A stretch of 64,000 bases of DNA from Flavobacterium salilacus subsp. salilacus (GTDB taxonomy: Bacteria; Bacteroidota; Bacteroidia; Flavobacteriales; Flavobacteriaceae): the NCBI RefSeq assembly GCF_004634195.1, contig NZ_SKBP01000001.1:248001-312000 (forward strand), read 5' to 3'. The notes below the pieces were generated by a model. It was not told the origin of the DNA. It saw nothing but the letters and a program-made list of their open reading frames with translations, and searched no databases. This document shows positions 18,631 through 29,070 of this stretch, piece after piece. How positions within the stretch are numbered: position 1 is the stretch's first letter; every line of letters starts with the position of its first letter. The translations under genes and the position numbers were made by a program.

Positions 18631-19911
18631 TTATTTATGTGATAAAATCCCTCGTTTTAATATTTGCCCAAATTCATACATATCTTCATACGAACAATAA
18701 AATGGCACAGGTGCAAGCCTTATAACGTTGGGTTCTCTCCAATCGGTTATTACTCCATTCTCCATCAGGTAGTCAAATAGAGCCCTGCCCTCTCCATGCA
18801 AAAATACAGATAGCTGGCAAGCACGTTCTTTAGGGTCAGAAGGGGTTATAATTTCAAAGGTACTATTTACCTCTTTGTCTATTTCGTGTAATATAAACTC
18901 GAGGTAAGCGGTTATACAATCTCTTTTTTGGATTAATGCAGGCATACCCACCTCATCAAACATTTCTACTGAGGCAAGGTACGGAGCTAAAGATAGTATG
19001 GGCAGGTTACTTACCTGCCAGCCATGAGCGCCACGCACAGGATCAAACTCCGGCTCCATCAAAAAGCGACGTTCTTTGTTATGTCCCCACCAGCCGGCAA
19101 AACGTGGTAAATCCATATCATGATGGTGCATTTCGTGTACAAATGCTCCTGATGCGTTACCCGGTCCTGAATTCATATATTTATAGCTGCACCATGCTGC
19201 AAAATCTACATTCCAGTTGTGCAGTTCCATACCTATATTACCTGCTGCGTGGGCTAAATCCCACCCCACATATGCCCCAACAGCCTGTCCGGCCGCCGTT
19301 ATGGTTTCTATATCAAATACCTGCCCGGTATAATAGTTTACACCGCCTATGAGAACGAGTGCTAATTCATCTCCTGCTTCTTTTATGGTATCCAGTACAT
19401 CTTCGGTACGAATGTTATGCTCGCCTTCCCGCCTTTTTATTTCAATAATAGCATCGTTTGGGTCATAACCATGAAAACGCACCTGACTTTTTATCATGTA
19501 CTGGTCGCTGGGGAATGCTTTTTCTTCGCATATAATTTTATACCTGTTCGGTTTCGGATTATAGAAAGTAACCATCAGCAAATGCAGGTTTACCGTAAGG
19601 GTATTCATTACTGTAACTTCGCTGGGCAGCGCGCCTACTAATTTGCTTAAAGGCAATGCAAAACGCTCATGGTAATCCCACCAGGGCTTATCGGCATAAA
19701 AATGTCCTTCTACAGCCAGCTTAGCCCAGTCGTCCATAACCTCATCTACATAGGCTTTTGTTCTTTTGGGTTGCAGCCCTAAAGAGTTTCCTGTAAAATA
19801 AATTACCTGCTTACCGTTTATATGCGGAAAGATAAATTCATCCCGATATTTAGCCAGTTTATCTTTTGAATCGAGTTGCTGTGCAAATTCGCGTGTATTT
19901 TGAAATTCCAT
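18631..19911 (-). CDS. kynU: kynureninase
   Basis: 426 residues, a PLP-dependent fold type I enzyme that cleaves kynurenine to anthranilate and alanine in tryptophan degradation. Signatures: YFTGNSLGLQPKRT near the N-terminus, VGWDLAHAAGN with the PLP-ring Asp, and SYKYMNSGPG with the Schiff-base Lys (about residue 243). Length is standard. No other kynurenine-pathway gene lies in the window, so it appears isolated here. Confidence 0.94.
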   Translation of the reverse strand: MEFQNTREFAQQLDSKDKLAKYRDEFIFPHINGKQVIYFTGNSLGLQPKRTKAYVDEVMDDWAKLAVEGHFYADKPWWDYHERFALPLSKLVGALPSEVTVMNTLTVNLHLLMVTFYNPKPNRYKIICEEKAFPSDQYMIKSQVRFHGYDPNDAIIEIKRREGEHNIRTEDVLDTIKEAGDELALVLIGGVNYYTGQVFDIETITAAGQAVGAYVGWDLAHAAGNIGMELHNWNVDFAAWCSYKYMNSGPGNASGAFVHEMHHHDMDLPRFAGWWGHNKERRFLMEPEFDPVRGAHGWQVSNLPILSLAPYLASVEMFDEVGMPALIQKRDCITAYLEFILHEIDKEVNSTFEIITPSDPKERACQLSVFLHGEGRALFDYLMENGVITDWREPNVIRLAPVPFYCSYEDMYEFGQILKRGILSHK

Positions 19912-19963
19912 TATTGTTTGTTGTTTGGAGGGTAAAAATAAGCAAATAAAAAAAGAACAAAAT

Positions 19964-19990
19964 AAAAAATCCTGCTTTTACAGCAGGATT
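19964..19990 (-). terminator. queA terminator
   Basis: An 8-bp stem (19968-19975 with 19983-19990) with a 7-nt loop. On the minus strand it is followed by a T-rich run, 22 bp after the queA stop. Confidence 0.85.
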
Positions 19991-20011
19991 CTTATAAAAT
20001 GTTTAAAATTT

Positions 20012-21061
20012 TTACAGTATCAGCATTGCATCACCGTAGGTATAAAAGCGATATTTTTCTTTTATTGCCTCGTCATAGGCTGCGCGCATAAGGTCGTGCC
20101 CCATAAATGCCGAAATCATCATTAATAATGTTGATTTAGGTGTATGGAAGTTGGTTATCATACAATCGGCAACACTAAAATCATACGGAGGGAAGATAAA
20201 CTTGTTAGTCCACCCTACATAAGGATTTAATGTATGTTGTGATGAAACTGAGCTTTCCATAGCTCGCATAGTGGTAGTTCCTACTGCACACACACGCTTT
20301 TTAGCTGTTTTTGCACTATTTACAATATCACAGGCTTTTTGTGTAATGATAAGCTCTTCAGAGTCCATTTTATGTTTTGATAAATCTTCTACCTCTACCG
20401 GGTTAAAGGTGCCTAAGCCAACGTGCAGGGTAACTTCGGCAAAATCAATGCCTTTTATCTCAAGCCTTTTCAGCAAGTGCTTAGAGAAGTGAAGCCCGGC
20501 AGTAGGTGCGGCAACAGCGCCCTCCTCTTTAGCATATATGGTTTGGTAACGCTCGGCATCTTCCGGGGTTACTTCTCTGTTAATGTACTTTGGTATCGGT
20601 GTTTCTCCCAGTTCTGTAAGTTTAGCTCTGAATTCTTCATACGAACCATCATACAAAAAACGCAATGTTCTTCCGCGTGAGGTTGTATTATCTATTACCT
20701 CTGCTACTAATGAATCGTCATCACCAAAATAAAGTTTGTTACCAATTCTTATTTTTCGTGCAGGATCTACCAGTACATCCCACAAACGCTGCTCGGCATT
20801 TAGTTCTCTCAATAAAAAAACCTCTATTCTTGCTCCGGTTTTTTCTTTATTTCCGTATAGACGTGCGGGGAAAACTTTGGTGTTATTTAGTACCATAACA
20901 TCGCCCTCATCAAAATAATCCAATACATCTTTGAACAACTTGTGCTCTATTGTTTTTGTTTTCCTGTCTATAACCATCAAACGGGCTTCATCTCTGTTTT
21001 CGGCAGGAAATTCGGCAAGCAATTCGGTGGGCAGGTTGAAATTGAAGTTTGATAATTTCAT
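20012..21061 (-). CDS. queA: tRNA preQ1(34) S-adenosylmethionine ribosyltransferase-isomerase
   Basis: 349 residues. QueA transfers the ribosyl part of SAM to 7-aminomethyl-7-deazaguanine in tRNA, making epoxyqueuosine. Family motifs: [48 protein letters not shown] and the C-terminal [16 protein letters not shown]. Length is standard. It consumes SAM, but I see no sign that it shares regulation with metK. Confidence 0.96.
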   Translation of the reverse strand: MKLSNFNFNLPTELLAEFPAENRDEARLMVIDRKTKTIEHKLFKDVLDYFDEGDVMVLNNTKVFPARLYGNKEKTGARIEVFLLRELNAEQRLWDVLVDPARKIRIGNKLYFGDDDSLVAEVIDNTTSRGRTLRFLYDGSYEEFRAKLTELGETPIPKYINREVTPEDAERYQTIYAKEEGAVAAPTAGLHFSKHLLKRLEIKGIDFAEVTLHVGLGTFNPVEVEDLSKHKMDSEELIITQKACDIVNSAKTAKKRVCAVGTTTMRAMESSVSSQHTLNPYVGWTNKFIFPPYDFSVADCMITNFHTPKSTLLMMISAFMGHDLMRAAYDEAIKEKYRFYTYGDAMLIL

Positions 21062-21207
21062 ATTTGTATCTTTAATTTCAGCGCAATAGGTGCGCTACTA
21101 TAATTGGGTGCAAATATACTACCGTAAAGCAGGCGTTGTCAAGTGTTTTGCAATATATTTATTGTAATATATTACTAATGGGGTAAAAACAAGGTCTCAG
21201 AATTTTT

Positions 21208-22440
21208 TTACAGCCTGTTAATTGTAAATCCGAGCTTTTCGATATCATCCCAAAAAGCAGGATAGGATTTAGAAACTACCTCAGCATTGTTAATAGTAAT
21301 AGCGGTTTTTAGTGCGAGCGGTGCAAATGCCATAGCCATTCTGTGATCGTTATAGGTTGCGACAGAAACTCCTTCATTTAAAGGCAGGTTGTGTTGTTGC
21401 AAAGTAAGGCTATCCTGAGTAACTGTAACGGTTGCTCCAAATTTTTCAAGTTCTGTTTTAAGCGCCTCAAGTCGGTCAGCTTCCTTTATTTTTAGTGTAT
21501 GAAGTCCAGTAAGGTGGCACGCCATGCCTAAACCCAAACAGGTAACTGCTATGGTTTGGGCTATATCAGGGGTATTGTTGAGCGACAAATTGATGATTGA
21601 TGGTTGATGGGGTTTGGTTTTACTCAATGTAATAGCATTATTATTGAAAATGGTGGTAACTCCAAACCTGGTGTATATTTCTGCTAAGGCTGCATCGCCC
21701 TGAAAGCTGTTTTGCTTAAATGATGATAGGGTTATTGTACTGCCCAATGGTGACAAAGCGAGTATGGCATAAAAATAGGATGCTGAGCTCCAGTCGCTTT
21801 CCACTACAAGGTTTACCGAAATTTGGCTTTCAGTTTTTGGTTTTACTTCAATTCTATTATCATTCATACTTGCTACAATACCTGCTTCTTTAAGCAACGC
21901 AAGTGTCATGTTTATATAGGGTAATGAGGTAATTTCTCCTTCAAGTGTAATTTCAAGACCATTTTCCAGTTTTGATCCTATTAATAGCAATGCCGTTATG
22001 TATTGGCTGCTTACATTAGCATTGATGCTAACCTTGCTTTTAGTCAGTTTCTTCCCGACTATTTTTAGCGGCGGATAGCCTTCTTTGTCTGTATAGGTTA
22101 TTTGAGCTCCAAGATTGTTAAGTGCTTTAACCACTATACCTATGGGGCGTTGTTTCATTCTTTCAGAACCTGTGAGCACTATCTCTCTGCCTTCTTGCAT
22201 GGCAAAATAGGCCGTAAGAAAACGCATAGCAGTACCTGCATGATGCACATTTATAATATCGGCAGTGCTGTTGAGTGCTTCCTGCATTACAGTGCTATCG
22301 TCAGAATCGGATATGTTTTGAATATTAATTTGCGGAAAAAGTGCCTGTAATAGTAAAAGCCTGTTGGTTTCGGATTTACTCCCTGACAATACGAGTTCAG
22401 CCGATTGAATGGTTTTTATCGGATTTATTTTTATATCCAT
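21208..22440 (-). CDS. aroA: 3-phosphoshikimate 1-carboxyvinyltransferase (EPSP synthase)
   Basis: 410 residues. It makes EPSP from shikimate-3-phosphate and PEP in the chorismate pathway. Motifs include GSKSETNRLLLLQAL (substrate-binding Lys/Ser near residue 21), HHAGTAMRFLTAY, NVSSQYITALLLIGS, KEADRLEALKTEL and YNDHRMAMAF. It is somewhat shorter than the usual 420-430. Upstream on the same strand are a small membrane protein and a MazG-like gene. Confidence 0.95.
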   Translation of the reverse strand: MDIKINPIKTIQSAELVLSGSKSETNRLLLLQALFPQINIQNISDSDDSTVMQEALNSTADIINVHHAGTAMRFLTAYFAMQEGREIVLTGSERMKQRPIGIVVKALNNLGAQITYTDKEGYPPLKIVGKKLTKSKVSINANVSSQYITALLLIGSKLENGLEITLEGEITSLPYINMTLALLKEAGIVASMNDNRIEVKPKTESQISVNLVVESDWSSASYFYAILALSPLGSTITLSSFKQNSFQGDAALAEIYTRFGVTTIFNNNAITLSKTKPHQPSIINLSLNNTPDIAQTIAVTCLGLGMACHLTGLHTLKIKEADRLEALKTELEKFGATVTVTQDSLTLQQHNLPLNEGVSVATYNDHRMAMAFAPLALKTAITINNAEVVSKSYPAFWDDIEKLGFTINRL

Positions 22441-22479
22441 TACGGTAGCGGTTTTTATATAAAACCTATTGTTGTTGCT

Positions 22480-22674
22480 TTACTGCTTTTTTGCAGTGAG
22501 TTTTTTACGCAGGGGAGTTATTACAAACATCTCGAACAGTGACATGCATACAGCCCATGATATGATATACCCCCATTGATTAGGCATATCAATATCAAAT
22601 ATTAAAATCAAAAGCGAGGCTAATATGGCATACATGATAAACCCACCGACAAAGTGTATTACTTTTTGTTTCAT
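22480..22674 (-). CDS. small two-helix membrane protein
   Basis: 64 residues with two hydrophobic segments (about 8-27 and 35-52) and a basic tail (PLRKKLTAKKQ), which suggests a cytoplasmic C-terminus. I do not recognise the family. It lies in a same-strand run between the MazG-like gene and aroA with gaps of about 40 bp, so it is probably translated from the same transcript. Confidence 0.6.
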   Translation of the reverse strand: MKQKVIHFVGGFIMYAILASLLILIFDIDMPNQWGYIISWAVCMSLFEMFVITPLRKKLTAKKQ

Positions 22675-22713
22675 AATCCTGTTTTTGAATTACTTGATTC
22701 AAAAATAGTAATT

Positions 22714-23040
22714 TTATTTCAACTTTTCGTTGTTATGATGCCTGTCGTGGTCGCGCTTTGCTTTCAGATTCATTTTTTTATCAAAAGCTTCTTGCAGGTT
22801 TACTCCTGTTTGGTTGGCAAGGCATAATACTACAAAAACCACATCAGCAAGTTCTTCTCCTAAGTCTTTATTTTTATCGCTTTCTTTCTCGCTTTGCTCA
22901 CCATACCTGCGGGCTATAATGCGGGCTACTTCTCCTACCTCTTCGGTAAGTTGTGCCATATTGGTAAGTTCGTTAAAGTAGCGAACGCCATGTTCTTTTA
23001 TCCAGTTATCTACTTCCTGTTGTGCGTTTTTTATATCCAT
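22714..23040 (-). CDS. MazG-like nucleotide pyrophosphohydrolase
   Basis: 108 residues of the all-alpha NTP pyrophosphatase superfamily. The metal-binding pattern is visible: LTEEVGEVARII (ExxE, about residue 33) and the later DLGEELADVVFVVLC (ExxD, about 65). These enzymes hydrolyse NTPs or dNTPs to NMP and PPi for house-cleaning. The start at 23040 overlaps the last base of the DUF3857 gene stop, suggesting coupling. Confidence 0.88.
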   Translation of the reverse strand: MDIKNAQQEVDNWIKEHGVRYFNELTNMAQLTEEVGEVARIIARRYGEQSEKESDKNKDLGEELADVVFVVLCLANQTGVNLQEAFDKKMNLKAKRDHDRHHNNEKLK

Positions 23041-24986
23041 TATTCTACTTTTTTAAGTACTACTTTTTCAGCTTGTTTTTCTATCATACTCCGGTAAAAA
23101 TCTTTTAACGTAGTATAATATGTCTGAGGTATGATAGCATAATTTATTGAATGGGTAATTGCAACTTGCAATTGGTTATTTATAACCGCAATATTATATT
23201 TAAATTCACCAATATTTTCTTCCATTACCACATTTACAGGTTTGGGCAAAGACTCCACTATATATCCCTTGGGAAGATTGAGAAGTATTATACTTTTCTG
23301 CTGCATAGGAAAAACAAAATCAACCGGATATTCACGTTTTTCCTGTTTGAAAGGACTCTCTTTTGCTGTAACAAATAATAACGGGTTCAAGTATATTTTA
23401 CCGCCTATAAACTCTGTCTCATTATCAGTTGTAAAATTATATTCTTCATTAATAGGTTTTGATACATCATCAACATTCGACAACTTGAAATCGTTTACAA
23501 TAATATTATTGTATTTTTCCTCAATGCCGGCAACATAGTTTTCTTCATTCCTTTCTGCGTACGCTTCACGAAAATTATAGGCATAAAAATCAAAGTAAGT
23601 GTGACGCGCTTTTCCTGAAATATTTCCATCAGCAGATAAATCGGCTGTAATAGCAGTGGATTTTAAAGAATTTTTGGTAGGTATAAGTTCAATCTCCTCA
23701 TTAGAGCCGTCTTTTTTTATCAGTCTTCCTTTCCAGTTTAGTGTCCTTTTCGGCAAAATTCCCGGAGCTGTATATTTGCTTGTAGCATCCAATAAGATTA
23801 TAGTATCATTTATATTGACGGATGCTATTACATAGTTAAATCCTCTCACGCTGGGGTAAGCAGTTATACCGTTAGAGCGGGTACTTATAAGCACAGGGTT
23901 AGCATCCAGTCCTGCATAGCGTAACATGGCAGTAAGCATGAGGTTAATCTCGGCTGTATTACCAACCTTATCCTCATAGGCTTTTTTTACTCCTTGCTCA
24001 CAATAATAACTATTCTCTTCGTTCCAATTCATTCTCGATTTAACATAGTTAAAAACAACTTCCATTTTCTCTTCAGGAGTTTTTATACCTGCTAAGAGTG
24101 CTGATAAATCATCTTCAAAATAAGAATCATGTTTTAATTCTTTTCCAAAATCTTCATCTTCATATATTTGCTTGGCAACTGCGGACCAAGTGGTTGTATA
24201 TTCTTTTTTTTGCTCTCCGTCAAAGTGCGTTAATGCTAATTCATGTTTTAATGTAGATCGATAATTATCTATATTGTTTACATGGGCTTCTTGTTTTAAA
24301 GCTTTTACATTTTTTGCTGTATATGTCGTTGTAAACTCATTGTATTTAGTAACACCTCGGGTCAGTTTAGGTTCTGATTTATCTACATCGACATAACCAT
24401 ATAATAGGGTATTAAAGACAAAGCATGAGGGTATAGATAACTTATAGCTTACATAATTTGCCGGTATTTCATATTGAAAATGCCAATCTCTTATATTTGT
24501 ATAATAAGGCGTTTTTATGGTATATCTATATTCTATTACACTGCCTTCCTTTACGTTGGGAAGCGTTATTTTTTTAATACTATAATCTTCAACTATGTCT
24601 TCATCAAATTCTCCTTCTTCTTTTAATTTTGTTTCCTCAATTTTACCGTCAACAAGATTATAGGTACAGGCATTGGAATAATAGGCTCTTATTCTTCGCC
24701 CGCCCGTATAATACACAAGCTCATCGGTAGCATATTCATAACCCTCTTTTTTATAAATTTTTATACGGGTATCCACCTTTGTAATCATGTATAATTTTCC
24801 ATCTCCATCTAATATAAAAGAGGTATTACCACTACGATATAATATAGCGGCAGGTGCATCCGGATCATCAGGATGTGATTTTTGTTCTAACTCTTCCCTG
24901 CTTACTTTACCTAAATTGAACTCTTGAGCAGTAAGCTGCAAACCGGACAACAACACCAGACAAATTGTTATGATCTTAAAACGCAT
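23040..24986 (-). CDS. DUF3857 protein with transglutaminase-like domain (copy 1)
   Basis: 648 residues: signal peptide (about 1-20), DUF3857 beta domain (about 50-240), degenerate transglutaminase-like core (about 290-400), then a C-terminal beta domain. Where active members have GDC, this one reads VGNTAEINLML, and the His position reads GFNYVIA; the Asp in LLDATSK remains. It therefore lacks the catalytic Cys and His and is probably not an enzyme. It is the last of four tandem paralogues and is most similar to the next two. Likely periplasmic or cell-surface. Confidence 0.85.
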   Translation of the reverse strand: MRFKIITICLVLLSGLQLTAQEFNLGKVSREELEQKSHPDDPDAPAAILYRSGNTSFILDGDGKLYMITKVDTRIKIYKKEGYEYATDELVYYTGGRRIRAYYSNACTYNLVDGKIEETKLKEEGEFDEDIVEDYSIKKITLPNVKEGSVIEYRYTIKTPYYTNIRDWHFQYEIPANYVSYKLSIPSCFVFNTLLYGYVDVDKSEPKLTRGVTKYNEFTTTYTAKNVKALKQEAHVNNIDNYRSTLKHELALTHFDGEQKKEYTTTWSAVAKQIYEDEDFGKELKHDSYFEDDLSALLAGIKTPEEKMEVVFNYVKSRMNWNEENSYYCEQGVKKAYEDKVGNTAEINLMLTAMLRYAGLDANPVLISTRSNGITAYPSVRGFNYVIASVNINDTIILLDATSKYTAPGILPKRTLNWKGRLIKKDGSNEEIELIPTKNSLKSTAITADLSADGNISGKARHTYFDFYAYNFREAYAERNEENYVAGIEEKYNNIIVNDFKLSNVDDVSKPINEEYNFTTDNETEFIGGKIYLNPLLFVTAKESPFKQEKREYPVDFVFPMQQKSIILLNLPKGYIVESLPKPVNVVMEENIGEFKYNIAVINNQLQVAITHSINYAIIPQTYYTTLKDFYRSMIEKQAEKVVLKKVE

Positions 24987-25005
24987 TTGATAAATTTTAA
25001 AAGCG

Positions 25006-27024
25006 TTATAGTTTTTTAAGTACTATTTTTTCGTTCTGCTTTTTAAGCATATCATTAAAATATGTCTTAAGGTCGTTGTAGTATTCCGGGTTTAACCTCC
25101 CTACATTAACATCATTACTTATTGACATTTGTATTTGGTTGCCCCGTTGCGCTATATTAAAACGAAAAGTACAGATATTGCCTTCCATAGCCACTGTTGC
25201 CGACTCAGGCATAGTTTCTATCATATAACCTTCGGGTATAGTGATACTGATGTTGTATCTGTCTTGATGAGGGTAAATAAAATCTACAGGGTAAGTACGG
25301 TTTTCCTGCTTAAAAGGATTTCCATTAATGGCGTAAAACAACATTGGCGAAATATATATTTTATCACCTATAACATCTGCGGCAGCGGTGTTTTGAAATG
25401 AGAAACCTTCTGTAACCGGCTTGTCATATTCTTTATCATTAGTAAGCTTATAATCTGATATTATTATATTACCTAATTCCTTTTCCCTTTTCGAAATATA
25501 ACTATCCTGATTTGTGTCAAGATAAGCTTCTCTAAACATGTATGCATTATAATCAAAATATTGCGTTCTAATTTGTCCATCCATACTGCCATCGCTTTTA
25601 AGGTTTGCCATAACAATATTATTTTCAACCGAATTTATATCGGGAGTAAGAAATACTTCGGCAGAAGAAAGGTTTTCTCTTATTATTCTGCCTGTTACAT
25701 TCAATGCTCTTATAGGTAATAAACCCGGTACCCCATTTTTGGAAGTAGCATCTAAAAATACAATCCCATTTTGCGATTCCAAGCCTGCAACCACATAGTT
25801 AAACTCTGTTCTGTTAACAAAAGATACATGTCCGTTAGCGCGTGTACTAATCAATATCGGATTAACATTCAGCCCTGCATAGCGCAGCATGGCAATAAGC
25901 ATTAGGTTTATCTCGGCAACATTACCTGTCTTCTCCGCATAGGCTTTCTTTACACCGTTTGTACATTCATATTTAAACTCTTTGTTAAATGTCATTCGGT
26001 CTCTTACATAGTTATATATTATGGCAACAAGTTCGTCCCTTGTCATATTTGTTCCGGCAACAAGTGCTCTTATATCATCCTCAAAATAGCTTTTTTCGTC
26101 AAGCTCTCTGCCAAAATTTTCGTCGTTATAAATTGATTTTACAACGGCATCCCAGTCTGATGCATATTTTTTCTCTTCTTGATTAGGAAAATTCGTTTTA
26201 GCGAGTTCATGTTTTACAAATGAAAGGTAATTCTTTATGTTGTCCACATAATGCTCACCTTTTAATGCTGGTACATTTTCAGCTTGATATTTTTTAATTA
26301 TTTCGTAAAAAACTACTGAACCTACTTCGTTTTTCAACACCGAACTGCTCTGACCATACCCGCCCTTAGGATTAGGGTTACTATATATTCTTGTTGTCTT
26401 TTTTGTATCCTGTTCTTCCTTTATGGGAAAATACGGGCTCAATATCCTGTTATAAGTAAAATATTGAGGTATTTTTATAGTATATTCAGTATTATTAACG
26501 GGTAATTCTCCCTGAAAATACCATGCAGGTATATTTCTTATAAAAGGCGATTTTTTTTGATAATGATATTCTATGATGGAGCCTTCTTTTACAGCAGGCA
26601 GGGTTATCTTCTTTACATGCCAGTTAACACTATAATTTTCTTTAAACTCTCCTTCGTTTTTGAGTTTTGTTTTTTCTATCTTATCACCATTCAGATTATA
26701 GGTAACAACATCGGTAAATATAACCTCTTCTTTATCCAAGCCTTTGGTATAGTAAGGTATTTCCACATTAGCATGACTATAACCTTCTTTAGTATAAATT
26801 TTAGTTCTTACTTCCACATCAGTAACAATTATCCAATCTCCCGAACTGTCAAAATCAAAATAGGTTACCCCTTTTTCATATAAAACTGCCGCAGGCGCTG
26901 ATGGGTCTTCTTTATGGGCTTTCTCTTTTAATTCATCGATACTCACATTTCCCAACTCAAACTTTTGGGCAAATGCACCAAATGACAGGAAAGTAAAAGC
27001 AATTAACAGGGTTATGTTTTTCAT
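25006..27024 (-). CDS. DUF3857 protein with transglutaminase-like domain (copy 2)
   Basis: 672 residues with the same architecture as its neighbours: signal peptide (about 1-19), DUF3857 domain, transglutaminase-like core, C-terminal domain. The catalytic Cys position reads TGNVAEINLML, and the His position EFNYVVA, so the triad is incomplete. Two regions shared almost unchanged with both neighbours are EEINLML-like and KQENRTYPVDFIYP. The start abuts the stop of copy 3 with no gap, so translation is probably coupled. Confidence 0.85.
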   Translation of the reverse strand: MKNITLLIAFTFLSFGAFAQKFELGNVSIDELKEKAHKEDPSAPAAVLYEKGVTYFDFDSSGDWIIVTDVEVRTKIYTKEGYSHANVEIPYYTKGLDKEEVIFTDVVTYNLNGDKIEKTKLKNEGEFKENYSVNWHVKKITLPAVKEGSIIEYHYQKKSPFIRNIPAWYFQGELPVNNTEYTIKIPQYFTYNRILSPYFPIKEEQDTKKTTRIYSNPNPKGGYGQSSSVLKNEVGSVVFYEIIKKYQAENVPALKGEHYVDNIKNYLSFVKHELAKTNFPNQEEKKYASDWDAVVKSIYNDENFGRELDEKSYFEDDIRALVAGTNMTRDELVAIIYNYVRDRMTFNKEFKYECTNGVKKAYAEKTGNVAEINLMLIAMLRYAGLNVNPILISTRANGHVSFVNRTEFNYVVAGLESQNGIVFLDATSKNGVPGLLPIRALNVTGRIIRENLSSAEVFLTPDINSVENNIVMANLKSDGSMDGQIRTQYFDYNAYMFREAYLDTNQDSYISKREKELGNIIISDYKLTNDKEYDKPVTEGFSFQNTAAADVIGDKIYISPMLFYAINGNPFKQENRTYPVDFIYPHQDRYNISITIPEGYMIETMPESATVAMEGNICTFRFNIAQRGNQIQMSISNDVNVGRLNPEYYNDLKTYFNDMLKKQNEKIVLKKL

Positions 27025-29049
27025 CTATTTATTTTTAGTAATAATAATTTTTTCGTTTTGTTTCTCTATAGTTTTCTGAAAAAAATCTTTTATAGTAAGG
27101 TAGTAGTCCTGAGGTATAGAAGCATAATTAAGTTGCAGCATAGCACGTACTATCAACTGATTATCATTAACAACAACATTATAATTAAAACTGCCTATAT
27201 TCTGCTCCATAGCGAGTGAAAGGGATTGAGGAACAGACTCTACGGTATAACCTTCGGGTAAGGTTACACTAATCATGTACCTGTCCTGACGCGGAAATAT
27301 AAAATCGACAGGATATTCGCGCTTTTCCTGCTTAAAAGGATTTTCGCTTTGTGTAAGGAAAAACATCGGGTTAATATAAATTTTATCGCCTATTATATCA
27401 ATATTTCCATCGCCGTTGTGGGTAAATTCATATTGCTCCGTAACCGGTTTATCAAAATCTTTTGCATTGGCTATCTCATAATTGTTGACCTCAATACCTT
27501 TATAGCTTTCCTCAATTCGCTCTATACGGCTCTCCTTGCTCAAACTGGTATAACGTTCCCTAAAAGCATAAGCATTATAATCAAAGTACTGGGTTTTTAG
27601 CTGTCCTTTCAATTTTCCGTCAGCATCCAATGTAGCCAGAAGGCTGATAGATTCCATAGACGGAGTTGTAGGCAATAGTGGTATCTCTCCAGAAACTCCA
27701 TCTTTCTTGATGAGCCTGCCTAACCAATTAATAGCCCTAATGGGTAAAATATCAGGCTTTGCTGACTTTGATGTAGCATCTAACAGTATTGTTTTATTGC
27801 CCGACTGTACCGCAGCAATAACATAGTTAAATGCATCGCGATTAGGAAACAGGGCTATTTTATTAGATCGGGTAGTAACCAATACCGGGTTTGCATCTAA
27901 ACCTGCGTAACGAAGCATAGCTGTAAGCATCAGGTTAATATCGGCTATATTACCTACTTTATCTTTATAGGCTTTTTTTACACCTTCCTGGCATGAATAT
28001 CCGTAATATTCATTCCAGTTCATTTTATCTCTAACATAATAATATATAGCATTCATCTTTTCTTCAGATGTTTTTAACCCCGAAAGTAATGCATTGATAT
28101 CCTCTTCAAAATAACCCGTTTTCTTCAGCTCTACACCAAAATTTTCATTATCGTAAATTGATTTTGCTACATCCTCCCAAGTTGCCGAAAAAGATTTTAG
28201 AGGCTGGTTGGGGTATTTTATCATGGTTATTTCGTGCTCGATGCTGGCGGTATAGTTATTAATATTACTGACAAAAGACTCATCTTTCATTGCAGGAAGA
28301 TTGGTAAACTCATAGCCGGTAATGGTTTCCAGATAATCTACTTTGCTATTGTCAAATGTAGTCTGTGTAACCATCCCTTCGGATCTGTTCTTGGTGGTAA
28401 AACTTATACTCTTACTTACTTTTTCTTGAGTAACCTTTGGCATGTGGTATCCTCTGAAATTTGGGGTATAAGTAAAATATTCAGGTACTTTGGTCACATA
28501 CTTAGAGTGATCTACAGGTATTCCCTCCTGAAAACGCCACTCAGGAAAAGTACTGATATGGGGCGATGTTATTTTATACCTATATTCTATTATACTGCCC
28601 TCTTTTACATCCGGCATTACAATTTTTTTACGTTTCCAGTATTTGTTAACCTCTTCTGTAAATTCACCCTCACTTTTCAGTTTTGTTTTTTTTATACTGC
28701 CGTCCTCTAAATTATAAGTATAAGCTTTAGATATACTTACCTCTTCTCTGTCAGAGCCCGGATCATAAAATTGTATTGATCTGTTTGCCCAATCATAACC
28801 ATCTTTATTATATATTTTAATTTTCATATCTACTTCAGTAATCAGCTCAAAACCTTCTCTTTCTGAATAAATCATGTAAGTCTCGCCTTTACTGAATAAA
28901 ATTGCGGCAGAGGCATCCTTATCAAGAGGGTGGCTTGTTTGCGCCAATTCTTCTTTAGTAACTTCACCAAGTTCATACTCAAACTCTTGTGCTTGTAGTG
29001 TAATGTGGCTTGAAAAAAGAACAAATAAGGCAATTAATCGAATTTTCAT
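27025..29049 (-). CDS. DUF3857 protein with transglutaminase-like domain (copy 3)
   Basis: 674 residues; signal peptide (about 1-20), then the order seen in copies 1 and 2. The catalytic Cys is replaced (VGNIADINLML) and the His position is AFNYVIA, with LLDATSK retained. Only copy 4 keeps the active residues. The conserved C-terminal block FKQEKREYPVDFIFP is shared with copies 1 and 2. It probably arose by tandem duplication with the flanking copies. Confidence 0.85.
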   Translation of the reverse strand: MKIRLIALFVLFSSHITLQAQEFEYELGEVTKEELAQTSHPLDKDASAAILFSKGETYMIYSEREGFELITEVDMKIKIYNKDGYDWANRSIQFYDPGSDREEVSISKAYTYNLEDGSIKKTKLKSEGEFTEEVNKYWKRKKIVMPDVKEGSIIEYRYKITSPHISTFPEWRFQEGIPVDHSKYVTKVPEYFTYTPNFRGYHMPKVTQEKVSKSISFTTKNRSEGMVTQTTFDNSKVDYLETITGYEFTNLPAMKDESFVSNINNYTASIEHEITMIKYPNQPLKSFSATWEDVAKSIYDNENFGVELKKTGYFEEDINALLSGLKTSEEKMNAIYYYVRDKMNWNEYYGYSCQEGVKKAYKDKVGNIADINLMLTAMLRYAGLDANPVLVTTRSNKIALFPNRDAFNYVIAAVQSGNKTILLDATSKSAKPDILPIRAINWLGRLIKKDGVSGEIPLLPTTPSMESISLLATLDADGKLKGQLKTQYFDYNAYAFRERYTSLSKESRIERIEESYKGIEVNNYEIANAKDFDKPVTEQYEFTHNGDGNIDIIGDKIYINPMFFLTQSENPFKQEKREYPVDFIFPRQDRYMISVTLPEGYTVESVPQSLSLAMEQNIGSFNYNVVVNDNQLIVRAMLQLNYASIPQDYYLTIKDFFQKTIEKQNEKIIITKNK

Positions 29050-29070
29050 AATATATAATATAAGATTGGT